From Nocardia exalbida NBRC 100660 (GTDB taxonomy: Bacteria > Actinomycetota > Actinomycetes > Mycobacteriales > Mycobacteriaceae), in the NCBI RefSeq assembly GCF_000308575.1, contig NZ_BAFZ01000099.1:124001-188000 (forward strand): DNA of 64,000 nt, in the 5' to 3' direction. The position numbers and the translations under genes were made by a program. Below, piece after piece: positions 26,306 to 36,900 of the stretch. Position 1 is the stretch's first letter, and the number at the start of each line of letters is the position of its first letter. The notes under the pieces were generated by a model. It was given only the letters and a program-made list of their open reading frames with translations, had not been told where the DNA came from and searched no databases.

Positions 26306-26682
26306 ATCCCCGCTTGCGCAGCGTCGTCGCACCGGGCTGACCTCGTCGGATAGAGCTGACGTCGGCTGGTCGTCCGCGCGTCGAAGGCCGCGACCAAAAC
26401 GTCCGGCTCGGAACAGCTGCGTGGGCGAACCCCGTGCAGCGAACACACCCGGACGCTTCGTACGGCGCCGCGCCAACCGTGGCCGTGAGTCGCGGACTCC
26501 ACATGGTGTGGCCTTGCGCCTCGCAGGCGGTACGGACGTGATCGGACACGTGCGCGCGGTGGCGGGCCCGGACTCGGTGCGCCGGGGCCGACGCGCACAC
26601 GACGCACCAGCGGGCTCTCGGGTGCCCGCCCTCCGCTTGTTCGTCGCTGGTCGTCTCGCCCAATTTTCGTAAGATTTCTCAC
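26306..26682. other. Gap with a possible Cys-rich ORF on the minus strand
   Basis: 377 bp without a convincing gene. The minus-strand frame from a possible GTG or ATG near 26663 to 26274 contains CEAQGHTMW and GCVRC, a spacing seen in small zinc-ribbon-like actinobacterial proteins. Its ends are Arg-rich and it would run through the terminator palindromes. I leave it as doubtful. Confidence 0.3.
26670..26675 (+). promoter_or_regulatory. -10 element for leaderless GDSL esterase mRNA
   Basis: TAAGAT at 26670-26675, seven bases before the GTG at 26683. There is no ribosome site, so a leaderless transcript starting at or next to the GTG is expected. Confidence 0.5.
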
Positions 26683-27570
26683 GTGAGCGCACCTCAGTTC
26701 CGCTGGCGCACCGCGGCGATGACCGGGGCCGCGGCCGTGCTCGCCGGCTCCGGTGCGGGAACGGCGTGGTGGGCGACCTATCGCCTGCTCATGGCGCAGG
26801 CGGGCGTCGCGCGCGGCATGATCGGCCGGGACACCTCCAAGCCGCCGGAAGCCGACGGCATCTACACCGCGGGCCGCGCTGAGCCCGAGCCGTGGCGGGC
26901 GGGCAAGCACGCCGACCTGCATCTGATGATCTTCGGCGACTCCACCGCGGCGGGACTCGGCTGCACAGTGGCCGACGAGGTGCCCGGCGTTCGCCTGGCC
27001 CGCGGACTCGCCGAGGCGACCGGGCGGCGGATCCGCCTGAGCACCAAGGCGATCTCCGGGGCCACCTCCAAGGGCTTGGCCGGTCAGGTGGACGCGATGT
27101 TCGTCGCGGGCCCGCCGCCGGATGCCGCGGTCATCCTCGTCGGCGCCAACGACGTGACCAAGAAGCACTCGATCCGGGCCTCCGCGCGCAGGCTCGCCGC
27201 GGCGGTCGCCCGGTTGCGCCGCGCCGACGCGGTGGTGGTGGTCGGCACCTGCCCGAACTTGGGCATCGTGACCGCCATCCCGCAGCCGCTGCGCACCGTC
27301 GTGCAGAACTGGAGCACGCGGCTGGCCAAGGCGCAGCACGTGGCGACGACGGTGGCGGGCGGCCATCCGGTGCGGATGGGCTACCTGCTCGCTCCCGAGT
27401 TCCGGGCCGCGCCCGAGCTCCTGTTCGCCGCCGACGGATTCCACCCCTCGGCCGCGGGCTACGAACTGGCCGCGGCGAAATTGCTGCCGGTGCTGCTGGA
27501 CGCACTGGGCGGGACGCACGCTTCCGGTACTCGGCGGCGGGACGTAGATTCGGTACGAACGCACAAGTAA
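26683..27570 (+). CDS. SGNH/GDSL hydrolase (Rv1075c-like)
   Basis: 295 residues. An N-terminal hydrophobic helix (about 12-35) acts as membrane anchor or uncleaved signal. The SGNH blocks are complete: FGDST (nucleophile S87), a Gly in the second block, GAND, and DGFHPS (D251, H254). The expected role is an esterase or lipase at the cell envelope; its M. tuberculosis counterpart Rv1075c is an exported esterase. GTG start, probably leaderless. The next gene (thiolase) begins 40 bp downstream with its own ribosome site. Confidence 0.88.
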   Translation: MSAPQFRWRTAAMTGAAAVLAGSGAGTAWWATYRLLMAQAGVARGMIGRDTSKPPEADGIYTAGRAEPEPWRAGKHADLHLMIFGDSTAAGLGCTVADEVPGVRLARGLAEATGRRIRLSTKAISGATSKGLAGQVDAMFVAGPPPDAAVILVGANDVTKKHSIRASARRLAAAVARLRRADAVVVVGTCPNLGIVTAIPQPLRTVVQNWSTRLAKAQHVATTVAGGHPVRMGYLLAPEFRAAPELLFAADGFHPSAAGYELAAAKLLPVLLDALGGTHASGTRRRDVDSVRTHK

Positions 27571-27610
27571 CAAAAGGGTTCGCCAGAACCGTCCGACCCA
27601 AGGAGTCCTC

Positions 27611-28831
27611 ATGCCCGAGGCCGTCATCGTTTCGACCGCACGCTCCCCGATCGGCCGTGCCCGCAAGGGTTCGCTGGTCGACCTGCGGCCCGACGATCTG
27701 ACCACGCAGATCGTGCGGGCAGCGCTCGACAAGGTGCCCGCCCTGGACCCCGCCCAGATCGACGACCTGATCCTGGGCTGCGGCTCACCGGGCGGTGAGC
27801 AGGGCTTCAATATCGCCCGCGTCGTCGCCGTGCAGCTCGGCTACGACTTCGTGCCCGGCACCACGGTGCACCGCTACTGCGCTTCGTCGCTGCAGTCCAC
27901 CCGGATGGCGTTCCACGCGATCAAGGCGGGCGAGGGCGATGTGTTCATCTCCGCCGGTGTGGAGACCGTGTCGCGGTATGTGAACGGTTCCTCCGACAGC
28001 TGGCCGAACACGCAGAACCCGCTGTTCGCCGAGGCGCAGGCGCGCACCGCGAAGACCGCGGAGGGCGGCGCGGGCATCTGGCACGACCCGCGCGAGGACG
28101 GCCTGATCCCCGACGTCTACATCGCGATGGGTCAGACCGCAGAGAACGTGGCGACCTCCACCGGCATCACCCGCGAGGACCAGGACCGCTGGGGCGTGCG
28201 CTCGCAGAACCGCGCCGAGGAGGCCATCAAGAACGGCTTCTTCGAGCGGGAGATCACCCCGGTGACGCTGCCGGACGGCACCGTGGTCAGCAAGGACGAC
28301 GGCCCGCGCGCGGGCGTCACCTACGAGGCGGTCTCCGGGCTGAAGCCGGTGTTCCGTCCGGACGGCACCATCACCGCGGGCAACTGCTGCCCGCTCAACG
28401 ACGGCGCGGCCGCGCTGGTCGTCATGAGCGACACCAAGGCGAAGGAGCTGGGCCTGACGCCGCTGGCGCGGATCGTGTCCACCGGCGTGTCGGGCCTGTC
28501 GCCGGAGATCATGGGCCTTGGCCCGATCGAGGCCTGTAAGCGCGCGCTGGCGCTGGCGGGCAAGACCATCGACGACATCGACCTGGTCGAGATCAACGAG
28601 GCGTTCGCGGTGCAGGTGCTCGGCTCGGCCCGGGAGCTGAAGATCGACGAGGACAAGCTGAACGTCTCCGGCGGCGCGATCGCGCTGGGCCACCCGTTCG
28701 GCATGACCGGCGCCCGGATCACCACCACGCTGATCAACAACCTGCAGACCCACGACAAGCAGTTCGGTCTGGAGACCATGTGCGTCGGCGGCGGTCAGGG
28801 CATGGCGATGGTCATCGAGCGCCTGAGCTGA
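27611..28831 (+). CDS. fadA3: Acetyl-CoA C-acyltransferase (thiolase, FadA3-like)
   Basis: 406 residues. It carries out thiolytic cleavage of 3-ketoacyl-CoA at the end of beta-oxidation, or the reverse condensation. The acyl-enzyme Cys is C90 in HRYCASSLQS, the catalytic His lies in GHPFGMTGAR near 360, and the acid/base Cys in CVGGGQGMA near 391. AAGGAG lies 6-7 bases before the ATG. Gene order (GDSL esterase, thiolase, Bax inhibitor) matches Rv1075c-Rv1074c-Rv1072, which supports the FadA3 assignment. Confidence 0.92.
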   Translation: MPEAVIVSTARSPIGRARKGSLVDLRPDDLTTQIVRAALDKVPALDPAQIDDLILGCGSPGGEQGFNIARVVAVQLGYDFVPGTTVHRYCASSLQSTRMAFHAIKAGEGDVFISAGVETVSRYVNGSSDSWPNTQNPLFAEAQARTAKTAEGGAGIWHDPREDGLIPDVYIAMGQTAENVATSTGITREDQDRWGVRSQNRAEEAIKNGFFEREITPVTLPDGTVVSKDDGPRAGVTYEAVSGLKPVFRPDGTITAGNCCPLNDGAAALVVMSDTKAKELGLTPLARIVSTGVSGLSPEIMGLGPIEACKRALALAGKTIDDIDLVEINEAFAVQVLGSARELKIDEDKLNVSGGAIALGHPFGMTGARITTTLINNLQTHDKQFGLETMCVGGGQGMAMVIERLS

Positions 28832-28842
28832 CCCGGATACGA

Positions 28843-28878
28843 GAAGGGCGGTCACCGGAACTCCGGTGACCGCCCTTC
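28843..28878. terminator. Bidirectional terminator
   Basis: Perfect 16-bp stem (28843-28858 with 28863-28878) around a four-base loop, starting GAAGGGCGGTCACCGG. It sits between the convergent thiolase and Bax-inhibitor genes, 12 bp after the first stop and 10 bp from the second. Confidence 0.85.
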
Positions 28879-28888
28879 TGCCGGATGG

Positions 28889-29752
28889 CTAGTCGTTCTG
28901 GAAGTAGCTCAGCAGCCGCAGGATCTCGACGTACAGCCAGACCAGGGTGACGGTGAGGCCGAGGGCCACGCCCCAGGCCGCCCGCTCCGGAGCCTGCGCG
29001 CGGATCAGCTGATCGGCGGCGTCGAAGTCGAGCAGGAAGCTGAACGCGGCGATGGCGATGACCACCAGGCTGAACACGATGGCCAGCGGGCCGCCGTCGC
29101 GCAGGCCGAGGCCGCCGTCGATGAAGAAGCTCGCGACCAGGTTGCCCAGCATCAGCACCAGGATGCCGATCATGGCGCCGACGATGATCCTGGTGAAGCG
29201 CGGCGTCACCCGGATGGCACCGGTCTTGTAGACCACCAGCATGCCCGCGAAGACACCGAACGTGCCGAGCACCGCCTGACCGATCAGCGCGCTACCGCCG
29301 ACCCCGCCGAACTCGACATTGGTGAACATGAACGACAGCGCACCGAGGAACAGGCCCTCGGCGACGGCGTAGGACAACACGAGCACGGGGTTGTCCATCT
29401 TGTTCGCGAAGGTCGCCACCAGCACCAGCACCAGGCCGACCAAGCCGCCGACGATCACGAACAACGGCGCGAGCGAGGTGTTCGCGTTGGTGAGGCCGTA
29501 GGAGACGATGGCGGACAGGGCCAGCACCGCGAGGGTGATACCCGTCTTCGTCACCACGTCGTCGATGGTCATCGACCGGGTGGTGGCCGGAGCCTGCTGA
29601 TAGGGCCGCGGGTGCTCGCCGTACTGCTGCGGATACTGGCCGTACTGGTTGCCGAACTGGCCCGCGGAGGTCACGCCCGAACCGAAGCTGGCGTATCCAC
29701 CGCCCTCCTGCCTTGGCAGGTTCCTGAAAACCGGATTGCTCGTGGTACGCAT
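28889..29752 (-). CDS. Bax inhibitor-1/YccA family membrane protein
   Basis: 287 residues. A 75-residue cytoplasmic N-terminus rich in Gly, Tyr, Gln and Pro (QFGNQYGQYPQQYGEHP) precedes seven membrane helices of the BI-1 fold. The family forms pH-sensitive calcium leak channels in studied bacteria. M. tuberculosis Rv1072 has the same position. The Tyr/Gln-rich tail is common in actinobacterial members and may bind partners. Confidence 0.88.
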   Translation of the reverse strand: MRTTSNPVFRNLPRQEGGGYASFGSGVTSAGQFGNQYGQYPQQYGEHPRPYQQAPATTRSMTIDDVVTKTGITLAVLALSAIVSYGLTNANTSLAPLFVIVGGLVGLVLVLVATFANKMDNPVLVLSYAVAEGLFLGALSFMFTNVEFGGVGGSALIGQAVLGTFGVFAGMLVVYKTGAIRVTPRFTRIIVGAMIGILVLMLGNLVASFFIDGGLGLRDGGPLAIVFSLVVIAIAAFSFLLDFDAADQLIRAQAPERAAWGVALGLTVTLVWLYVEILRLLSYFQND

Positions 29753-29886
29753 GTGAACGGCGTCCCTTTCTGGAGTCGTTGCCGCTGTTCATCGAGTTCG
29801 TTCACTCGATATCCAACTGCCCTGTCCAACGTTTGTCATCCGTCGCGAGTTCCCGGAGAGTCTCGCCGAGACGGACAATTCGGACT

Positions 29887-31038
29887 CTACCGCTGCCGTG
29901 AGTCGTGCAGGCCACGCACCGAGCGAGTCACGGTGAACTTCCGGTTTCGGCCGACCACCTCGGTCCGGCCCACCATCCGTTCGACCACGGCCCGATAGTT
30001 CAGATGCGAGTTGTACACCGTCCACAGCTCTCCGCCCGGGCGCAGCACCCGCCCGGTCTCGGCGAACATCTTGATCGCCGATCCGGTGTGCACGGCCGCG
30101 CCGACATGGAACGGCGGATTGCACAGCACGAGGTCGGCGCTGTTGTCCGCGGCGGAGGACATGGCGTCGTCACGCACGGCGCACACCCGGTCGGCGACGC
30201 CGTTCGCCTCGGCGGTCGCCCGCGCCGAGGCGACCGCGGCCGCGGATTGATCCGTGGCGGTCACTTTGATGCCCGGCCGCGCCGTGGCCAGCGCGACGGC
30301 CAGGATGCCGGTGCCGCAGCCGAGATCGATGGCGTCGCGGGCGTCCGGCTTCATCAGCTTCAGGTGCTCGAGCAGGAATCTGGTGCCGATGTCCAGGCGC
30401 GCCCCGGAGAAGGCCGCGCCGTGCGCGACCACATCGAGACCGAGTTCGTCCAGCCGATCGCGCACCGGAAACGGCCGATCCGAAACGGGTTTGGGTCCGG
30501 CCACCAGCAGCGTTCGCGACTTCTGCCTGCCACGGCTGGCGCGCACCTCGGAGAACGATTGCGCCAGAACGTCGTTCATCGACTTGGTCAGATACTTGTC
30601 CCGCCCGCCCGCGAACACCTCGACCGCCGGATCCGCGTACCGCGCGATGGCATCGGCGACCTCGGCCAGCCCGGCCAGCACCCGGGGCAGGCGAAGCAGC
30701 ACCACCCGGGCATCACGCAGCAACCCGGGGCCGAGCGGGTGCGCCGTATAGCGATCGGACAGACCCGCCGCGCGAGCGTTGTTGGCAAGGGCGAGCTCAC
30801 CGGTGAGCAGATCCTGATGCACCCGGACGTCGCGCAGATCGTGCCCCGCGATGGCGCCGAGAGTCAGCGCACCGTAGGCGTCACCGATAACGGCTACCTT
30901 CCCGCTATCCACAGTCGCCAGGGCATCGGCCGCGACGTCGAGGATCAGCCGATCGGCGGCGTCCACGGCGTAGAGGTTCAGTGCCTCCACGTCCGGATAC
31001 CGCCGCAGCCGGCTCAGTACGTCCTCGACATCTCCCAC
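29887..31038 (-). CDS. RlmG/RsmC-type rRNA guanine-N2 methyltransferase
   Basis: 383 residues with the duplicated architecture of the family. The N-terminal degenerate methyltransferase-like domain is about 1-190. A C-terminal catalytic domain has the AdoMet motif AIDLGCGTGILAVALA near 240 and the adenine- or guanine-methylating signature NPPFH near 312. It should methylate the exocyclic N2 of a guanine in rRNA (16S G1207 or 23S G1835 in E. coli); which one cannot be told. Upstream of the BI-1 gene on the same strand with a 134-bp gap. Confidence 0.8.
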   Translation of the reverse strand: MGDVEDVLSRLRRYPDVEALNLYAVDAADRLILDVAADALATVDSGKVAVIGDAYGALTLGAIAGHDLRDVRVHQDLLTGELALANNARAAGLSDRYTAHPLGPGLLRDARVVLLRLPRVLAGLAEVADAIARYADPAVEVFAGGRDKYLTKSMNDVLAQSFSEVRASRGRQKSRTLLVAGPKPVSDRPFPVRDRLDELGLDVVAHGAAFSGARLDIGTRFLLEHLKLMKPDARDAIDLGCGTGILAVALATARPGIKVTATDQSAAAVASARATAEANGVADRVCAVRDDAMSSAADNSADLVLCNPPFHVGAAVHTGSAIKMFAETGRVLRPGGELWTVYNSHLNYRAVVERMVGRTEVVGRNRKFTVTRSVRGLHDSRQR

Positions 31039-31262
31039 ACCTCAAGTGTGCTAGATCGTTGCCGAACAGTCGCGCCCACCCCGCCCAATCGTTCTCGCGG
31101 CCTTCTCCACAGCGCGGCTCGCGCACTGAACCGCTGCGGGACAAGCGGTTCGGCGGGCACTGCGCTGCCGCTCGCCGCCATGCCGTGGCCGACGACAGGC
31201 GAATCAGCCGCAACGCCCTCCGGTTACGCCATCCGGCGCTTTTCGCTGAGTAGCATCGGGCC

Positions 31263-31838
31263 ATGCGCAACAGGATGGTGCTCATGGTCGCGGTCGCGAC
31301 GGCACTGCTCGCGGGCTGCGGTGACGGCGACTCGCAACCGGGCCTCCCGGTCGCCTCCAGCACCGCGACGCCCGCCGCGGTCGCGCAAGCCCCTGTGCCG
31401 GGGGACACCGCACCGAAGCAGGGCAAGCCCTCCGGCGACGCCGCGCTCACGGTGACCGACGTTCGCCTGGGGCGCCAGCCCGGCTTCGATCGCGTGGTCT
31501 ACGACCTCGGCGGGGTCGGCACGCCCGGCTGGCTCGTCCGGTACACCGACCGTGCCGTGCAGGACGGCAGCGGCAATCCGGTGGACGTGGCGGGGCGGTC
31601 GATCCTGGAAGTGCGCATTCTCGGGTCGGCCTACCCGTTCGACAGCGGCGTGACGCCGTACGAGGGCCCCGACCCAGCCGTGAACCCGGAGGTCCCCGGC
31701 ATCGCGGGCGTTTACCGGACGACGGTGTTCGAGGGCGTGACGCAGTCGTTCATCGGTATACAGGCCGACCGGCCCCCGTTCACCGTCACCGCGCTCTCCA
31801 ACCCGACCCGGCTCGTCGTGGACATCGCGCACCCCTAG
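31263..31838 (+). CDS. AMIN-like domain lipoprotein
   Basis: 191 residues. A lipobox LLAGC follows a short signal (MRNRMVLMVAVATALLAGC), then a Pro/Ala linker and one compact beta domain (about 60-190, VTDVRLGRQPGFDRVVYDL to PTRLVVDIAHP). This matches the AMIN-like fold used to tether proteins at the cell envelope. Divergent from the rRNA methyltransferase over 224 bp. Role unknown. Confidence 0.8.
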   Translation: MRNRMVLMVAVATALLAGCGDGDSQPGLPVASSTATPAAVAQAPVPGDTAPKQGKPSGDAALTVTDVRLGRQPGFDRVVYDLGGVGTPGWLVRYTDRAVQDGSGNPVDVAGRSILEVRILGSAYPFDSGVTPYEGPDPAVNPEVPGIAGVYRTTVFEGVTQSFIGIQADRPPFTVTALSNPTRLVVDIAHP

Positions 31839-31886
31839 ATACCGGTACCACCAACGGGTATGCGAGCAGGGGTAGACTGTGCGCTC

Positions 31887-32381
31887 GTGGTCGAACGCCG
31901 CATACTCGACGCCACCGGGCCTGCCCGGCTGCTGGGGATGCTTGCGCTGCTCGCCGGGGTGGTCGTCATGCATTCGGCGGTCTTCGGGTCCTCGGGCCAC
32001 GTCCACGCCGCCGGTGCGCACGCCGCGCCTGCGCTCGCGTCCGGAGCACCGGCCCACGGCCTCGCACGGCATGCCGCAGTCCGTGATACCACCGGTCACG
32101 ATGTAGCCCGGTCGAGCCACTCGGCATCCGACAGCCCCGCACGGGTAACACTCCCGCACTGCGCGGGCGGCGGGTGCGACGGCGCCCACAGCGCGCTGCA
32201 CAGCTGTGTGTTCATCCTGACCGGCCTGAGCGCGCTGGCCGCGTTGGTGCTGCTCTACCGGATGGCTGTCGATCGTCCCGGCGGCGGCGCGGCGCGGCCG
32301 CGGCACTGGCGGGCACGACGGGAACGACCACCGCCATGGACCATGCTCACCTTGGCCGAACTGGCGATTCTGCGGATCTGA
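31887..32381 (+). CDS. DUF6153 family His-rich membrane protein
   Basis: 164 residues if it starts at the GTG at 31887, which follows a TAGACT -10-like hexamer (31873-31878) and is probably leaderless; an ATG at 31860 would add nine residues. Two membrane helices flank a His/Ala-rich extracytoplasmic loop (SSGHVHAAGAHAAP, GHDVARSSHSAS) with a CxxxxC-type LPHCAGGGCDGAH. The family neighbours copper-response genes, here the DUF305 gene 87 bp downstream, so a metal-binding envelope role is inferred. Confidence 0.65.
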   Translation: MVERRILDATGPARLLGMLALLAGVVVMHSAVFGSSGHVHAAGAHAAPALASGAPAHGLARHAAVRDTTGHDVARSSHSASDSPARVTLPHCAGGGCDGAHSALHSCVFILTGLSALAALVLLYRMAVDRPGGGAARPRHWRARRERPPPWTMLTLAELAILRI

Positions 32382-32468
32382 CAGGTCCGCCGCGGCCGTG
32401 TGTCCGAACCACGGTCGCGGCGTTGTCCACTCCGTCCCTCAGACTTCGCACCTCGCAAGGAGCAACCC

Positions 32469-33080
32469 ATGTTCATCACTCGCACCCGCTCGATCCTCGC
32501 CCTCGCCGCGATCGCAGCGGTGAGCCTCGCCGGATGCGGCGACGCCGACACCGGGCACACCACCGAGCACGGCACCTCGACAACCGCCTCGGCCGTCACG
32601 AGCGCACCCGCACGCGCGGAGTACAACGACGCCGACGTGATGTTTCTGCAGATGATGTATCCGCATCACGCCCAAGCCGTGGAGATGGCGCGGCTGGTGC
32701 CGAGTCACACCGACAACCCGCAGTTGCGGACGCTCGCCACGCAGGTCGAGCAAGCTCAAGCGCCGGAGATGCAGCAGATTACCGCCCTCCTGCAAAGCTT
32801 CGGCAAGCCGGCTCCCACCGCGAACGAAGGGCACGGCGGCCACGGGATGCCCGGCATGATGTCGGCCGAGCAGATGACCGCGCTGCAGGCGGCCTCCGGT
32901 CCGGACTTCGACCGCCAGTGGCTGACCATGATGATCGAGCACCACGCGGGCGCGATCACCATGTCCGAAACGGAACTGGCCGAAGGCCGAAATGCCGACG
33001 CGAAGGCGCTCGCCGAGGCGATCATCGCCGCTCAGCGGACCGAGATCGAGCAGATGCGCACCATGCTCGGCCAGCGCTGA
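32469..33080 (+). CDS. DUF305 lipoprotein
   Basis: 203 residues. Lipobox SLAGC at about 20-24, then two ferritin-like helical hairpins carrying the family motifs MMYPHHAQAVEMA and MMIEHHAGAITMSE separated by a Gly/His/Met-rich loop (EGHGGHGMPGMM). The paired His-His motifs and Met-rich loop fit copper binding, and the family is found with copper-responsive operons. AAGGAG precedes the ATG at 6 bases. Likely acts on the outer face of the membrane. Confidence 0.85.
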   Translation: MFITRTRSILALAAIAAVSLAGCGDADTGHTTEHGTSTTASAVTSAPARAEYNDADVMFLQMMYPHHAQAVEMARLVPSHTDNPQLRTLATQVEQAQAPEMQQITALLQSFGKPAPTANEGHGGHGMPGMMSAEQMTALQAASGPDFDRQWLTMMIEHHAGAITMSETELAEGRNADAKALAEAIIAAQRTEIEQMRTMLGQR

Positions 33081-33217
33081 ACCCCACCCCGCGCCGATAT
33101 CGGTTGGCCATCGATATCGGCGCGGGCGGGCGTGTCCCGCCCACGCGACGTACGGTCGGAATGTCCGGCGCGCCTGCTGTCCCGGCCGGACTTTCGAGGG
33201 GAATGAGGGGACCGACC

Positions 33218-33769
33218 ATGCGACGACTCGAACGCGCGGGCCTGCTGGCGGCCGCGGTGGCCACCGCGGCCGGCGTGCTGCTCATCGGCGCCTGCGCACA
33301 GCAAGTTTCCGGCACGGCGGAGGTCAACCGGACCGACCTGGCCGCGTACGCCTCGGAGGTCACTTCCTCCTCGGCCGCCGCCTCGTCGTCCAGAGCCGCG
33401 GCCGTCGAACGCGCGACCGGATCGGCGTGCGACGCCTTCCTGGCCGCGAACGGCAGCTCGGTACGGGCATTCAACGATTACATCGATGCCAGCAACGCCA
33501 AAGGCCGTGGCGATCCCGATACGAACAGCAAAGCCGACACCGCGGTGTCGACGCTGCGCAACAACGCGCGCTCGGTCGACCAGAAGGTGACCAGAGAGGT
33601 GCCGTCCGTGGTCGCCGACCCACTGCGCGCCTACCGCGACGACACGAACGCCCTGGCCGACACGCTGGCCCGCCGCGCCGACACCGACACTCTGAACGCG
33701 GTGATCGACCGGTTCAACGCCACCAAGAACACCGCGCTGACCGCCTGTCAGGGGCACGGCACCCGCTGA
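33218..33769 (+). CDS. Lipoprotein of the CxQQVSGTAEVN type
   Basis: 183 residues. Signal peptide with lipobox LIGAC at about 22-26, followed by AQQVSGTAEVN, a start shared by many mycobacterial and nocardial lipoproteins, then a Ser/Ala-rich linker and a helical domain with two Cys (GSACDAF and LTACQGH). No enzyme motif. The ATG at 33218 is chosen because GGGG lies 5-8 bases upstream; ATGs upstream are possible. Confidence 0.7.
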   Translation: MRRLERAGLLAAAVATAAGVLLIGACAQQVSGTAEVNRTDLAAYASEVTSSSAAASSSRAAAVERATGSACDAFLAANGSSVRAFNDYIDASNAKGRGDPDTNSKADTAVSTLRNNARSVDQKVTREVPSVVADPLRAYRDDTNALADTLARRADTDTLNAVIDRFNATKNTALTACQGHGTR

Positions 33770-33954
33770 CGGGTAACGGTTCCGGCCGACACCCGGCTCA
33801 GCGCGACCCAGCCGATCCGACGGGGCCCAGCCGGTTCGGCGCGTCCCGGCCGATCCGACGCGAAGCCGGTGCAGCCGCCTTCTCATCGGTGAAGAATCCC
33901 GCCGCACGGCTATAGCATCTGGCGCGTTACTGCCACGCGGAACGGGACGAAGAT

Positions 33955-36900
33955 ATGACCAGCGGTATCCGGAATCCTCGTCCACCCGCTCGGAACAGCC
34001 GTCGCCGCAGATCAGCCGACTCCGCCACGCCGACGTTCGCCGCCTTGCTGGCCGCTGCCGCGGAGCACAATCCCGACGGCGTCGCGGTTCTGGATGGCGA
34101 CACCACGATCACCTACCGCGACCTCGACGCCCGCTCCTCCCGGCTGGCCCGCACGTTGATCGCCGCGGGCGCGGGGCCCGAAACGGTTGTGGCGGTGGCG
34201 CTTCCGCGATCCATCGAATCGGTTCTCGCGGTGTGGGCGATCGCCAAGACCGGCGCCGCCTTCGTCCCGATCGATCCGGCGCTTCCGTTGTCGCGCATCA
34301 CGTTCCAAGTGATCGACAGCGGCGCATCGCTGGGCCTGACCCGAACCGGGCTCGCGACGACGCTGCCCACCGAGGTGCACTGGCTCGCACTGGACGACGC
34401 GGAAGTGATCGCGCGGGTAGCCGCGAACCCCGCGAACCCGATCGCGTACTTCGAACGGACGGCGCGAATTCGAGCCACCCACGCGGCCTACCTGATCTAC
34501 ACCTCGGGATCTACCGGACGCCCGAAAGGCGTCGCCGTCACCCATGCCGGGCTCGCCCCGCTGTGCACCGAATTGGCCGCGCGGCACGGGTTGGACAAAG
34601 ACTCGCGGGTGCTGCACTTCGCGTCACCGAGCTTCGACGCCTCGATCCTGGAGCTGCTCCTCGCGATCTGCTCCGCGGCGACCCTCGTGATCGCCCCGCC
34701 CGGCCTCTACGGCGGCACCGCCTTGGTGGAACTGCTCGCGCGGCACGCGATCACCCATGCCTTCCTCACCCCGTCCGCGCTGGCCACGATCGAGCCGGCC
34801 GGACTGCCGGCCCTGCGGTCGGTCCTGGTCGGCGGTGAGCCCTGTCCCCCGATGTTGCCGCAGCATTGGGCCACCGACGGCCGCCTGTTCCACAATGCCT
34901 ACGGCCCAACCGAATCCACCATCGTGGCGACACTCAGCCCGGCGCTGTCGCCGGACACACCGGTCACCATCGGATCTGCCGTGCCGGGCACGCGCTGCCA
35001 GGTGCTCGACCACCGGCTGCGGCCGGTCGGCATCGGCGTCGTCGGCGAGCTGTACGTGGCCGGCCCCGCCGTGGCGCGGGGATATCACGGACGCCCCGAT
35101 CTGACCGCGCAACGATTTCTCGCCGATCCGTTCGGACCGCCCGGTTCCCGGATGTACCGCACCGGCGACCTCGTCCGGCGCACCACCAGCGGTGATCTGG
35201 ACTATTTCGGCAGGGCCGACGACCAGGTCAAGGTCCGTGGCTTCCGGATCGAACTCGGCGAGATCGACGCGATCCTGTCGACGCAGCCCGGCGTCCGGCT
35301 GGCGGTGACCGTCGACCGCAAGACCGCCGTGGGCGAGACCACGCTCGCCGCGTTCGTCCAGCCCGAACCGGGACACGCCCCGGACCCCACCGCTCTGGCC
35401 GACGCGCTCGCCGCGCTGCTGCCGAAGTACATGGTGCCCAACACGATCACCGTCGTCGAACGGATCCCGCGCACTCCCACGGGCAAGGCCGATCGGCCCG
35501 CACTGCGCCTGCGCGCCATCGACGAGCCGGACTATCGGCCCGCCGCCGACCTCGGCGAGGAAACGGTCGCCGAGGTCCTCGCCCGCGTGCTGGGCCGGGA
35601 GCGCTTCGGCGCCGACGCCGATTTCTTCGCGGCGGGCGGGAATTCGCTGCTGGCGACGCAGGTCGCCGCGCGGTTGAGCGAAATCTGGCGGCTGCGCATT
35701 CCGCCGCGACTGGTGTTCGACCATCCCACCGTCGCGGGCTTGTCGAAGGCGATCCGCTCACAGCAATTCGATACCGCGCGCCCGGTTCTGCGTGCGCGAA
35801 CCAGGCCGGAACGCATCCCCCTGTCCCCCGCCCAGCTGCGGTTCTGGCTGCGCAACCAGTTCGACACGACGTCCTCGGTGGACAACATCGGCTTCGCGCT
35901 GCGGCTGTCGGAGCTGGACGTGCCCGCCTTGCGCGCGGCGTTCGCCGACACCGTCGAACGGCACGAGTCGTTGCGCACCAGATACCCCGCCGACGAAGCC
36001 GGACCACGGCAGTTGATCCTCGACACCGAACGGGTGGTCGAGGACTTCGCGGTCGAGGAACTGTCCGACAACGCGGTGCCCGGCCGGGTACGCGCGATCC
36101 TGCGGCACGGGTTCGACGTGGCGGCCGAGGTGCCGCTGCGTGTCCGGCTGCTGCGCACCCCCACCGAGTACGTGCTGGTCTGCGCCTTGCACCACATCGG
36201 CGCCGACGGGTCCTCGCTGGCGCCGCTGGCCCGCGACGTGGCCCTGGCCTACGCCGCCCGGAGCGCGGGCGCCGCTCCGGCCTGGCAGCCGCCGGACGTC
36301 CAGTACGCCGACTACGCCCTGTGGCAGCGGGATCTGCTCGGTTCCCGCGACGACCCGGATTCTCCGCTGTCGCGGCAACTGGCGTACTGGACCGGCGAGC
36401 TGGCGGGCCTGCCCGACGAACTCGACCTGCCCGCCGACCGGCCGCGCCCGCCGGTGGCCACGCTGCGCGGCTCGGCCACCCAGCGGACGGTGCCCGCGAC
36501 CCTGCATCGCGACCTGCTCACCGTCGCCCGCGCTCACCGGGCGACGCTGTTCATGGTGATGCGCTCGGCGCTCGCCGTGCTGCTTTGCCGTCTGTCCGGC
36601 AGTACCGATATCGCGATCGGCGTGCCGATGACGAACCGGGCCGAGCCCGCGCTCACCGACGTCGTCGGCATGTTCGTCAACACGACCGTCTCCCGGACCG
36701 GGATCGAGCCCGCGGAGAGTTTCACCGCCCTGCTGCGGCGCACCAGGGAGCGGGATCTGGTCAACTTCGCGCACTCCGAGGTGCCCTTCGAGCACGTGGT
36801 CGACGCGGTCGATCCGACCCGCTCGCCCGGGCGTCATCCGCTCTACCAGGTCGGCTTCGCGTTCCAGAATTTCACGCAGGCCACCCTCGAGCTGTCGGGG

